DNA of 64,000 nucleotides from Treponema_B putidum (GTDB lineage Bacteria > Spirochaetota > Spirochaetia > Treponematales > Treponemataceae). The stretch lies in NCBI RefSeq assembly GCF_007830595.1, contig NZ_VLLD01000007.1; one strand, given 5' to 3'. Made by a program: the position numbers and the translations under genes. The notes under the pieces are model-generated. The model was not told where the DNA came from, did not search any database, and saw only the letters and a list, made by a program, of their open reading frames with translations. Positions 49,784 to 57,753 of the stretch are shown piece by piece (the stretch's first letter is position 1; every line of letters begins with the position of its first letter).

Positions 49784-51327
49784 TTTTTTTTTCTAGGGTT
49801 AAAACTTCTTTTATATTATTTATACTTTTTTTTATGTCTTTTGATTTGTGTGCCCAAAAGAGTGAAAATCCCAATTCCGATTGGACTATTGCCGTTTCGG
49901 AATTTAAAACGGAAGACCTTCCGTCTTCTTATCAAAGTTATAAAACAATAGTGCCTGAAATGTTTTTAATTTATATGGACACAGGAGCAAAAAGAATAGT
50001 TCCATTTGAAGAAAAAAAAATGAGAGCTCTGATGGAAGTTTCAAATAAAAAACTTAGACTTATAAAAGAAAGAGCAAAACTTATCAAAGACAGGGATGAC
50101 CTTTTTTTATCGGTTGAAGACAAAAAAACTAAAGACGAAAAAGAAAAAAAACTTAAAGAAGAAATTTTAAAAAAAGAAAAAGATATTTATGCTGCCGACA
50201 TAGACATAAAAATAGAAGATACCCGTTTTTTTACTTCCGGTGATCCTAAAGCTATAAGTTTGTGGAAGCATGGAGAAACTTTATATAAAATACCGGAAAA
50301 TTCTAATTTAGGTGAAAATTTAAAAAAAGAAAACATATCGGCCATTATTTACGGATCGGTAAAAGATATTTCAGGCTACATGGTAATAACCGCTTATTTG
50401 GATACAGGTCTTCCCGGAATGAAGGTTTACGAATTCTCAGGAGCAGGGAGATATGATGATGTTGAAACTGTTGTTGAAACTATTGCCCGCCAAATATACA
50501 CAATTATACAAAATACAAAAGAAGTTAAAATATTTTTTGATGTAAGTCCTAAAAATGCAAAAGTTTATATTGACAGTAAATTGATAAATGATTTTTCAAA
50601 GCCCGTAATTTTGCGTGAAGGTGTTTATCAAGTAAGCGCTTCTGCGGAAAATTATGTTGAAGAAACAAAAAAAATAGAATTAAAAGATAAAGACTCATAT
50701 ACCTTGAAAATAAATTTAAAACAAGCTGAAACTTTAAAAATCGGTTTTAATCTAAAAAGTGCCGCGCCCGATTTATTTTTTAAATCCCGATATTCTATTA
50801 GGATACCTGGTATTATAGATTTGCCCAAAACAAAGTCTATTTTAGAGTTTGAAGAAAAAGGAGTTCATACCTTCGGCTTTTTTGAACCCTCTCCGGATAT
50901 TCTTTTATCGAATAATGTTAGAAATATGATTATAAAATTAAACAAAAAAAACATAAAAGATTCCATTGAAACTCAAAGAAAAATATTGTATTGGTCTTTA
51001 GGCGCTTTTTACATAAGCCTGCCCATAACTATGATTTTAAAAGCAAGTTTAGATGACCAAATATATGCTTTTCAAAACCGTAAACTTCCCTATACACAGT
51101 CCGAGGTTGACCGTATAAACAGATTTGGAATGACTCAAAATGTTTTTCAAGGTATTACTATTGTTTTGGGTGTAAATTATTTTATTCAATTGATAATTTA
51201 TCTTGTAAAAACGGATAAGGCATTACCAAGAAAAATAAAACCAGATTATGCCGAGCCTGTTTATTCTGAAGTTAAAACGGATAATGATGTTACCATTAAT
51301 GCCGAGGAGAATAAAAATGAAAAATAA
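49780..51327 (+). CDS. Exported protein with PEGA domain and C-terminal membrane helices
   Basis: 515 residues from ATG 49780. The signal peptide is FILFILFFMSFDLCAQ. Residues ~20-250 include a coiled-coil, Lys/Glu-rich stretch (VEDKKTKDEKEKKLKEEI). The PEGA-like part near 270-350 reads IFFDVSPKNAKVYIDSKLIND ... GVYQVSASAENYVEETK. Two hydrophobic segments close to the C-terminus (YWSLGAFYISLPITMIL, GITIVLGVNYFIQLIIYLV) anchor it. It overlaps ftsY by 11 nt. It may sense or stabilise the envelope; function unknown. Confidence 0.75.
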   Translation: MIFFSRVKTSFILFILFFMSFDLCAQKSENPNSDWTIAVSEFKTEDLPSSYQSYKTIVPEMFLIYMDTGAKRIVPFEEKKMRALMEVSNKKLRLIKERAKLIKDRDDLFLSVEDKKTKDEKEKKLKEEILKKEKDIYAADIDIKIEDTRFFTSGDPKAISLWKHGETLYKIPENSNLGENLKKENISAIIYGSVKDISGYMVITAYLDTGLPGMKVYEFSGAGRYDDVETVVETIARQIYTIIQNTKEVKIFFDVSPKNAKVYIDSKLINDFSKPVILREGVYQVSASAENYVEETKKIELKDKDSYTLKINLKQAETLKIGFNLKSAAPDLFFKSRYSIRIPGIIDLPKTKSILEFEEKGVHTFGFFEPSPDILLSNNVRNMIIKLNKKNIKDSIETQRKILYWSLGAFYISLPITMILKASLDDQIYAFQNRKLPYTQSEVDRINRFGMTQNVFQGITIVLGVNYFIQLIIYLVKTDKALPRKIKPDYAEPVYSEVKTDNDVTINAEENKNEK

Positions 51328-52195
51328 AAGTTTTGCCGACGGATTAAAAAAATTGTTCGGTTTATATAAGGGGCCTGATGAGACCTTTTTTGAAGAATTA
51401 ACGGATACTTTAATCGAAGGTGATATTGGGCCAAAAACCGCTCTTGAAATTGAAAAGGCCTTACGGGAAATTTGTAAAAGAGAAAAACTTGTTTCTGAAG
51501 AAGATGTTTTAAATTCTCTTTACAAAATTTTATTACCCTATGTAAAGGTCTGTTCCTTAAATCCTGAAGCAGGCAAGGTTTCCATTTACCTTGTTTTAGG
51601 TGTAAACGGAGTTGGAAAGACAACATCTATAGGAAAGATGGCTCATTATTATAAAGAAAAATCCGGCATTCCTATTATTTTGGCTGCGGGAGATACCTTT
51701 AGGGCTGCTGCAATCGAACAGCTGAAATTTCACGGTGAAAAAAATGATGTGAGAGTTGTCGCTCATCAGCACGGGGGGGATCCGGGTGCAGTTATCTTTG
51801 ATGCAGGAGATGCTATGGCTGCCTCAGGCGGAGGCCTTGTTCTTGCAGATACGGCAGGGCGGCTTCATAATAAGGAAAATCTGGTTAGGGAGCTTCAAAA
51901 AATAGACCGGATTGCAAAAACAAAGGCTTCTGAAGGCTGCTATAAAAAGATACTGGTATTGGATGCAACTACCGGTCAAAACGGTTTAAGGCAAGCCGAA
52001 GTTTTTCACGAAGCGATAGGAGTTGATGCCGTTTTTTTAACAAAGTATGACTCTACAGCAAAGGGCGGTGTTGCCGTTACTGTAGGAAAAGAGCTTAATC
52101 TTCCTATGGTTTTTGTAGGAACGGGTGAAAAATATGAAAATATATCGCCGTTTTCCGCCGAAAGCTATGTAAAGGAATTTATCGGAAAAATATAA
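51317..52195 (+). CDS. ftsY: Signal recognition particle receptor
   Basis: 292 residues from ATG 51317, preceded by GAGGAG; the frame opens earlier without a site. NG domain: helical N-domain (FFEELTDTLIEGDIGPKTALEIEK), G1 G-V-N-G-V-G-K-T-T at ~95, G3 DTFRAAA, DTAGR, and G4 TKYDSTAKGGVA. Without the long acidic A-domain of E. coli, but with a short N-terminus like many bacteria. It docks SRP-ribosome complexes at the membrane. Confidence 0.95.
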   Translation: MKNKSFADGLKKLFGLYKGPDETFFEELTDTLIEGDIGPKTALEIEKALREICKREKLVSEEDVLNSLYKILLPYVKVCSLNPEAGKVSIYLVLGVNGVGKTTSIGKMAHYYKEKSGIPIILAAGDTFRAAAIEQLKFHGEKNDVRVVAHQHGGDPGAVIFDAGDAMAASGGGLVLADTAGRLHNKENLVRELQKIDRIAKTKASEGCYKKILVLDATTGQNGLRQAEVFHEAIGVDAVFLTKYDSTAKGGVAVTVGKELNLPMVFVGTGEKYENISPFSAESYVKEFIGKI

Positions 52196-52891
52196 ATGAA
52201 TTTTAAAAAAACGTTTTTTCCTTTTTTACTTGTTTTTTCTCTTTTTATTTTTGCAGACGGAACGGAAAATGCCGATGATGTTAAAAATAAAATTCCCGTA
52301 GAAAATGCTGAAGAAGATAAAACTAAATCCGAAGAAAAAAAAATTGCTGAAGAAGATGAAGCTAAAAAAGCTGAAGAAGAACCCGATAACGGATTTTACT
52401 CTATTCAAAGCTCAGGGCTTACAACCGGTTTCGGAGACCGATGGTTTTTTGAAGAACTTGATGACCACGGCAGGCCTCTTCTTTCCGTTCTATATGAAAA
52501 AGATAAGCTCATAGAAAAAAAAACATATACCTACAAAGAAGATTATCTTGATTCTTGCGATATTTTTTTATCGGATAAACTTATCAAAATAAAATATAAT
52601 AAAAAAAGAATGGAAACGGAAAAAAACATTTATGATGCAGAAGGTAAAAACGAACTTGAAAAAAATATTTATACTTATAACGAAAACAATTTATTGATAG
52701 AGTCCTTTTTAAAAAAAGAAGGAACCGAATATATTTCAAAATATGAATACGGGTCTGAAAATAAAACAAAATCTAAAACCGACTTTGTGAACGGAAATAA
52801 AATTTCTTACACGGAATATATGACGGATAAAAAGATAGTTCATTTATTCGAATATGGAAAAGAAGTCGGTGTAATAGAGGAAGAAATATAA
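52196..52891 (+). CDS. Secreted Lys/Glu-rich protein with RHS/YwqK-like repeats
   Basis: 231 residues. Signal peptide FFPFLLVFSLFIFA. Then a highly charged segment (NAEEDKTKSEEKKIAEEDEAKKAEEEP, low complexity) and beta-hairpin-like repeats (YTYKEDYLDSCDIF, IYTYNENNLLIESFLKKEG, YISKYEYGSE). It abuts ftsY and is followed after 1 nt by a lolC-type permease, so it may be connected to the lipoprotein export system, but this is only by position. Confidence 0.65.
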   Translation: MNFKKTFFPFLLVFSLFIFADGTENADDVKNKIPVENAEEDKTKSEEKKIAEEDEAKKAEEEPDNGFYSIQSSGLTTGFGDRWFFEELDDHGRPLLSVLYEKDKLIEKKTYTYKEDYLDSCDIFLSDKLIKIKYNKKRMETEKNIYDAEGKNELEKNIYTYNENNLLIESFLKKEGTEYISKYEYGSENKTKSKTDFVNGNKISYTEYMTDKKIVHLFEYGKEVGVIEEEI

Positions 52892-52892
52892 A

Positions 52893-54173
52893 ATGAAAAA
52901 GAATAATTATGGATGGATTTTTTTTGTTTTAAATAGATTTAATTCAGCAGATACAAAGGGGCGCTCTTCCATCTCTACTCTTTTTTCTGTTTTGGGGATT
53001 GCCTTCGGCGTAATGGTCTTGACTGTTGTTTTATCCATAATGAACGGTCTCCAGATGGGATACATAGATACAATTTTACAAGTTAGTTCGGGGCATATAA
53101 GGTTGTACGGCGAAATAGATGACCTAAAAAAAGCCGAAAATTTAAAACTCCATAAGGCCTTTTTTGTGTTTCAAGAATCGCAAACTCTTATGCAGGGAAA
53201 TTACGGTAAACAGCACGGTGTTTTAATCCGTTCAGTGGAAGAAGATATAATGCAAAAAGATAAAGAGCTTGCCGATGCGTTAAAAATGTCTTCAGGTTCC
53301 TTTAACATTTCAAAAGAAAATGCGGTAGTTTTAGGTTATGAATTAGCCCGCCAAATCGGGATAAAAGTAGGGGACAATGTAAATATCATAGCCGTTTCAG
53401 GCTCATCCGAAACAAGTCTTTTTCCTGAAAATCAAGACTTAATTGTTACAGGTATTTTTAAAACGGGATATTATGAGGTCGACTCTTCTTTTGCCTTTAT
53501 GTCTTTAGAAAACGGAGAAAAGTTATTCGGAAAAGAATCGAAGCTCTATGCCTCCGTCAAATTACAAAACCAAAACAATGATGCCGCCTATATATCATCC
53601 TTAAATGCTTCCTCTCTTAATTTAAAAGCGGAATCATGGCGCTCTTATAATCATGCTTTTTTCGGAGCTCTTAGAATAGAAAAAAATATGATGATGCTTT
53701 TGGTCATTTTAATTTTTTTGGTTGTTTCAGTTAATATTTATAACGGAATGAGGCGCTCAATTTATGAGAGGAGAGAAGAAATTTCCGTTCTTGCTTCTCT
53801 TGGTGCTTACTCCAAACATATACAGGCCCTTTTTATTGCAAACGGTTTTACAATAGGTTTGATAGGTGCAAGTGCCGGTCTTTTATTGGGACTTTTGCTC
53901 TCGGTTCAAATAAATTCTATTTTTAATTTAATAGAAAATGCAGTAAATTCGATTTTGAATTTTGTGTCCGTATTGTTTCAAAATTCGTCCGATGCGGATT
54001 TTGCCGTTTTTAGTCCTGTCTATTTTTACATGGAGACCGTTCCGGTTAGAATATTTTTTAATGAAATTTTATTGATTTTTTTGTTCGGCATTTTTTCCTC
54101 ATCCGCAGCGGCTATGATAGCTGCGAGACGGATATTAAAATTAAAGCCGGCGGAGGTATTACGCTATGAGTAG
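52893..54173 (+). CDS. lolC: Lipoprotein-releasing ABC permease (LolC/E-like)
   Basis: 426 residues. FtsX/MacB-like topology: N-terminal helix (ISTLFSVLGIAFGVMVLTVVLSIM), an exported ~200-residue domain, then three C-terminal helices (MMLLVILIFLVVSVNIYNGM, FTIGLIGASAGLLLGLLL, NEILLIFLFGIFSSSAAA). Together with lolD and lolE it forms an ABC exporter releasing lipoproteins from the cytoplasmic membrane. Overlaps lolD by 8 nt. Subtype (LolC vs LolE) is not settled by sequence. Confidence 0.85.
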   Translation: MKKNNYGWIFFVLNRFNSADTKGRSSISTLFSVLGIAFGVMVLTVVLSIMNGLQMGYIDTILQVSSGHIRLYGEIDDLKKAENLKLHKAFFVFQESQTLMQGNYGKQHGVLIRSVEEDIMQKDKELADALKMSSGSFNISKENAVVLGYELARQIGIKVGDNVNIIAVSGSSETSLFPENQDLIVTGIFKTGYYEVDSSFAFMSLENGEKLFGKESKLYASVKLQNQNNDAAYISSLNASSLNLKAESWRSYNHAFFGALRIEKNMMMLLVILIFLVVSVNIYNGMRRSIYERREEISVLASLGAYSKHIQALFIANGFTIGLIGASAGLLLGLLLSVQINSIFNLIENAVNSILNFVSVLFQNSSDADFAVFSPVYFYMETVPVRIFFNEILLIFLFGIFSSSAAAMIAARRILKLKPAEVLRYE

Positions 54174-54846
54174 GGATATAGTTTTAATTTCAGGTTTAAC
54201 CAAAATATTTTCTTCGGCAAGCGAAAAACTTGTAATATTCGATAAACTGAATTTTTCTATTGAAGAAGGGAAAAAGATTTCGATTACAGGTGAATCCGGT
54301 TCGGGTAAAAGTACCTTTTTAAATATACTGGGCGGTCTTGAATCGGCAGACAGCGGTGAGATTATTGCAGGTGCTTATAAAGTTCATTCCCTTGATGAAA
54401 AATCTCTTACCGAATATCGAAGCTCGTTTTTAGGTCTGGTTTTTCAATTTCATTATTTATTAAAGGATTTTACGGCTCTTGAAAACGTGATGCTTCCCGC
54501 CCTTATTGCAGGCAGATCAAAAAAAGAAATAAAAGAAAAGGCTCTCTCCCTTTTGGAGGATGTAAAATTAGCCGAACGCAAAAATCATTTTCCTTCTCAG
54601 CTGTCTGGAGGCGAAAGACAGAGAGTTGCCGTTGCCCGCTCCTTGATAAACAGCCCATCACTCATTCTTGCTGATGAACCCACGGGAAACTTAGACCCTG
54701 CAAATGCCGAGACTGTTCAAAACCTTTTATTTTCTGTAGTCGATAAACACAAAAAGACCTTGGTTCTTGTTACCCATGATCAAAATATCGCCTCAATGAC
54801 GGATATTTCTTATAAACTTTATAAGGGTAGTTTGGAAGAAGTATGA
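54166..54846 (+). CDS. lolD: Lipoprotein-releasing ABC ATPase (LolD-like)
   Basis: 226 residues. Walker A G-E-S-G-S-G-K-S-T at ~41-49, Q-loop FQFHYLLKDFTALENVMLPALIAG, signature L-S-G-G-E-R-Q-R, Walker B L-I-L-A-D-E-P-T-G-N-L-D, and an H-loop TLVLVTHDQ. These match LolD/MacB-type ATPases. It is encoded between two FtsX-like permeases and overlaps both. Confidence 0.9.
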   Translation: MSRDIVLISGLTKIFSSASEKLVIFDKLNFSIEEGKKISITGESGSGKSTFLNILGGLESADSGEIIAGAYKVHSLDEKSLTEYRSSFLGLVFQFHYLLKDFTALENVMLPALIAGRSKKEIKEKALSLLEDVKLAERKNHFPSQLSGGERQRVAVARSLINSPSLILADEPTGNLDPANAETVQNLLFSVVDKHKKTLVLVTHDQNIASMTDISYKLYKGSLEEV

Positions 54847-56180
54847 AAAATTTAGTCTTTATAAAAATGGCATTTAGATTTTTAGGTATAGGTTCGGGAA
54901 AGACGGTTTCCAATGCCCGTAAAAGTTTATTCGGTGCCGTTTTAGGGATAGGCATAAGTATAGTTCCCCTTATTGTAGTTTTGGTTGTCTCTGACGGTAT
55001 GATTCAAGGAATAACTTCCCGCACAATCGAGCTTGGAACGGGACATCTGCAAGCTATAGATATGAGGCCTATCGCAAGTTATAAAAATGCCGAAACCGAA
55101 AAAAATGTGCGCTCATTGATTCTTGATTTTAATAAAGATGACTTTGTTGAAAATGCTTGGATTGAAAGGCAGGGAAACGGTTTGGTTATCGGTAAAAACG
55201 GAAGAAGCGGAGGTACTATCCGTGCAGTAGAGCCTGAGTTTTTTACTCAAAATAGTAGAGCTTGTAATCTGATAAAGGTCATATCCGGTTCTCTCGAATT
55301 TGAAAATAATAAGTCTGCAATTTTGGGAACAGCCATAGCGGAAAAGCTCGGTTTAAAAGTAGGGGATACATGCAGAATCATAACCTTAAACAAAAACGAA
55401 AAAGGTAAAACAATTCCCCGCGTAAGTTCATTTAAAATTTCAGGCCTTATATCTTCAGGCTATCAAGAGCTGGATGCTCTATGGGTTTTTATTCCTTTGG
55501 AGGAGGGCTTGAAGATTATGCCGTTGACTTCTTCTTTGACATCAATAGTAGTTTCGACCAAGGACCCATTTGATGAAGATAAGATGCAGGCTCTTCAATT
55601 AAAATTAAGCTCGATATTACCCGAAACTTTTTCGATATATGCTTGGTCCGATTTAAACCGTTCTTCTTTTGTTTCTTTTAAGACCACAAAAAATATATTG
55701 ATGTTTATAATGTTTTTGATTGTTTTAGTCGCTTCTGCCAATATTTCATCTGCTATTGTTATGCTTGTTATGGAAAGACGGCGGGAAATAGCCATACTCA
55801 AAGCTGCCGGAGCTCATCCTTCGTCTATAAGCCTTGCTTTTTTACTTGCCGGCCTTTTAACAAGTTTGGGCGGTATCATTTTGGGGATGCCCTTAGGGAT
55901 TTTGACGGCCTTACATATAAACGAAATATTTGCCTATGTAGAAAAAATTTTAAACTATCTTCAAAATTTTTTTTATAGCTTCTTTAACGGAACAGGAAAG
56001 CCGCTTGAAATTCATCTTTTAGACCCTGCATATTATTTGGAATATATTCCTGTAAAATTAAACCTTTTTGATCTTTACATAATAGCCGTTTCTATGTTAA
56101 TATTATCTGTAGTAGTTTGTTTGGTTCCTGCAGTAAGAGCAGGAAAAGAAAAGCCTATAGAAATTATGAGAAAGTTATGA
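54843..56180 (+). CDS. lolE: Lipoprotein-releasing ABC permease (LolE/C-like)
   Basis: 445 residues with the same topology as the lolC-like gene: N-terminal helix (SLFGAVLGIGISIVPLIVVLVV), exported domain, and three C-terminal helices (ILMFIMFLIVLVASANISSAIVML, LAFLLAGLLTSLGGIILG, LYIIAVSMLILSVVVCLVPAVRA). It starts 4 nt before the lolD stop. The lolCDE-like trio is complete here. Confidence 0.85.
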   Translation: MKNLVFIKMAFRFLGIGSGKTVSNARKSLFGAVLGIGISIVPLIVVLVVSDGMIQGITSRTIELGTGHLQAIDMRPIASYKNAETEKNVRSLILDFNKDDFVENAWIERQGNGLVIGKNGRSGGTIRAVEPEFFTQNSRACNLIKVISGSLEFENNKSAILGTAIAEKLGLKVGDTCRIITLNKNEKGKTIPRVSSFKISGLISSGYQELDALWVFIPLEEGLKIMPLTSSLTSIVVSTKDPFDEDKMQALQLKLSSILPETFSIYAWSDLNRSSFVSFKTTKNILMFIMFLIVLVASANISSAIVMLVMERRREIAILKAAGAHPSSISLAFLLAGLLTSLGGIILGMPLGILTALHINEIFAYVEKILNYLQNFFYSFFNGTGKPLEIHLLDPAYYLEYIPVKLNLFDLYIIAVSMLILSVVVCLVPAVRAGKEKPIEIMRKL

Positions 56181-56187
56181 GGATGTT

Positions 56188-56688
56188 ATGATTTGCGATA
56201 TATGTAAGTTAAATGAGGCTAAAGTTTCTGTGGAACAAGTTACAGACGGTGTTACTAAACATATTTATCTTTGTCTGAGCTGCTCGCGGCGTCTTGGGTT
56301 CGGTATGTTTTCTGAAAATATTGATATTTCTATAACCAAACTCTTGGAAAATAGCGATACAAGCATGTCCGAAGACAAAAAATATGCTCAATGCCCTGTT
56401 TGCGGTCAGTCTTTAAGCGATATAAAATCTAAGCAAAAAATAGGATGTGCCGAATGTTTTTCATTTTTTAGAGCCGAAATTTTGGAAATATTGGGACAAA
56501 AAAAGAAAAATCTAAGATATTTGGGACTTTTACAAGGTTCTTCAGATAATTCTTTTAAAGAAAAAAATTGCTGTGAAGAACTTCGCCAAAAGCTCAAGGA
56601 AGCCGTCGAAATTGAAGATTATGAAACGGCAGCCGCTTTGCGGGATGAGCTTAAAGCTTTGGAGAAGAAAAATGATCTCAAAGTATGA
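56188..56688 (+). CDS. mcsA: McsA-like zinc-finger/UVR protein
   Basis: 166 residues. CxxC pairs (CDIC at 3-6, CLSC, CPVC, CAEC) and a C-terminal UVR motif (LRQKLKEAVEIEDYETAAALRDELKAL). In Firmicutes McsA binds zinc and activates the arginine kinase McsB and ClpC. Located 7 nt after lolE; the mcsB-like gene starts inside its last 17 nt. Confidence 0.9.
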   Translation: MICDICKLNEAKVSVEQVTDGVTKHIYLCLSCSRRLGFGMFSENIDISITKLLENSDTSMSEDKKYAQCPVCGQSLSDIKSKQKIGCAECFSFFRAEILEILGQKKKNLRYLGLLQGSSDNSFKEKNCCEELRQKLKEAVEIEDYETAAALRDELKALEKKNDLKV

Positions 56689-57745
56689 CGGCTGGTATGC
56701 AGAAGGCGGTCCCGATACCGACGTTGCCCTATATAGCCGTTGCAATCTGGCACGCAATATATCGGGTTTTTTATTTCCTAATAAAATAGATACTGCAGAT
56801 TCTTCTGATGTGATTTCGCTTGTTTTTTCTTTTTTTGATTCTTTAAAAGATGCCGCTTATTTTAAAAAATTAAAACTTAAATCCATAGGCCCTCTTTCCG
56901 TAAAATTGCTTGAAGAAAAAGGAGTCCTTTTTACGGATATGCCTGCAAAATCGGAAAAAGCTGTAATAATGCATGAAAACGGTTCTCTCTATGTAGGTTT
57001 AAATCTTGAAGATCATATAAATATATCTTCTTTTACCTCTGGATTGGATACTGAAGACGTATATGCAAGGTCTTCCTCCATAGAATTGGAAATGCAGAAA
57101 AAAATTATATTTTCAGAAGATAAAGAAATAGGTTTTTTATCTTCCGATATTACGGGAATAGGTACCGGCTTAAAATTTTCGGTTTTATGTTCTCTGCCCG
57201 GAATATTATATTCAAATTCCATAGCTTATGTTTTGGAACTAACGAAGAAAAATAATCTTAATGTTGCAGGCTATTTTTCTCCCAGCTCAAAAAATTCTAT
57301 AGGAGCCCTTTTTTTGATTTCAACTGCCGTATCGACGGGAGATAATGAGGATACCCAAATTATGGACTTTATTTCGAGCTTAAATGAAATAATAAAAATG
57401 GAAAGAGATTTAAGACAAACTTTTTTAAATGAAAATACTTTAAAACTTGAAGATATGCTTAGGAGGTCTCTTGCCTTATCTCAAGCTGCAAAACTTATGG
57501 ACTTTAAGGAAGCGGCGGATATAGTTTTTAAAATTAAATTGGGCTTAAATTTAGGCTTAATTACGGGTATTACTAATGAAGAATGTAATTCTATGGTTTT
57601 TAAAGCTCAGATGGGGCATCTTGCCTTTTTGATGCTTAACAGTAATATGCTGCTATCCGATAAGGCCTTAAATGATTACTCGATTGAAGAATATCGGGCT
57701 CATATCATTCAAGAACTATGTTCAAAAGTCCGAATTATAATGTGA
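56672..57745 (+). CDS. mcsB: McsB-like protein-arginine kinase (divergent)
   Basis: 357 residues from ATG 56672, with GGAG 8 nt upstream. McsB phosphorylates arginines to mark proteins for ClpC. Phosphagen-kinase text is readable: Y-S-R-C-N-L-A-R-N-I (~21-30; usual S-S-R-x-R-L-A-R-N), NLEDHINI (usual NEEDHLR) and FLSSDITGIGTGLKFSV (usual ...CPTNLGTGLRASV). The catalytic E of NLED survives, but the adjacent E is Leu, the Cys is Asp and an ATP-contacting Arg appears to be Lys. Activity is therefore uncertain. Operon position with mcsA and clpC supports the family name. Confidence 0.75.
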   Translation: MISKYDGWYAEGGPDTDVALYSRCNLARNISGFLFPNKIDTADSSDVISLVFSFFDSLKDAAYFKKLKLKSIGPLSVKLLEEKGVLFTDMPAKSEKAVIMHENGSLYVGLNLEDHINISSFTSGLDTEDVYARSSSIELEMQKKIIFSEDKEIGFLSSDITGIGTGLKFSVLCSLPGILYSNSIAYVLELTKKNNLNVAGYFSPSSKNSIGALFLISTAVSTGDNEDTQIMDFISSLNEIIKMERDLRQTFLNENTLKLEDMLRRSLALSQAAKLMDFKEAADIVFKIKLGLNLGLITGITNEECNSMVFKAQMGHLAFLMLNSNMLLSDKALNDYSIEEYRAHIIQELCSKVRIIM

Positions 57746-57753
57746 GGTGTTAT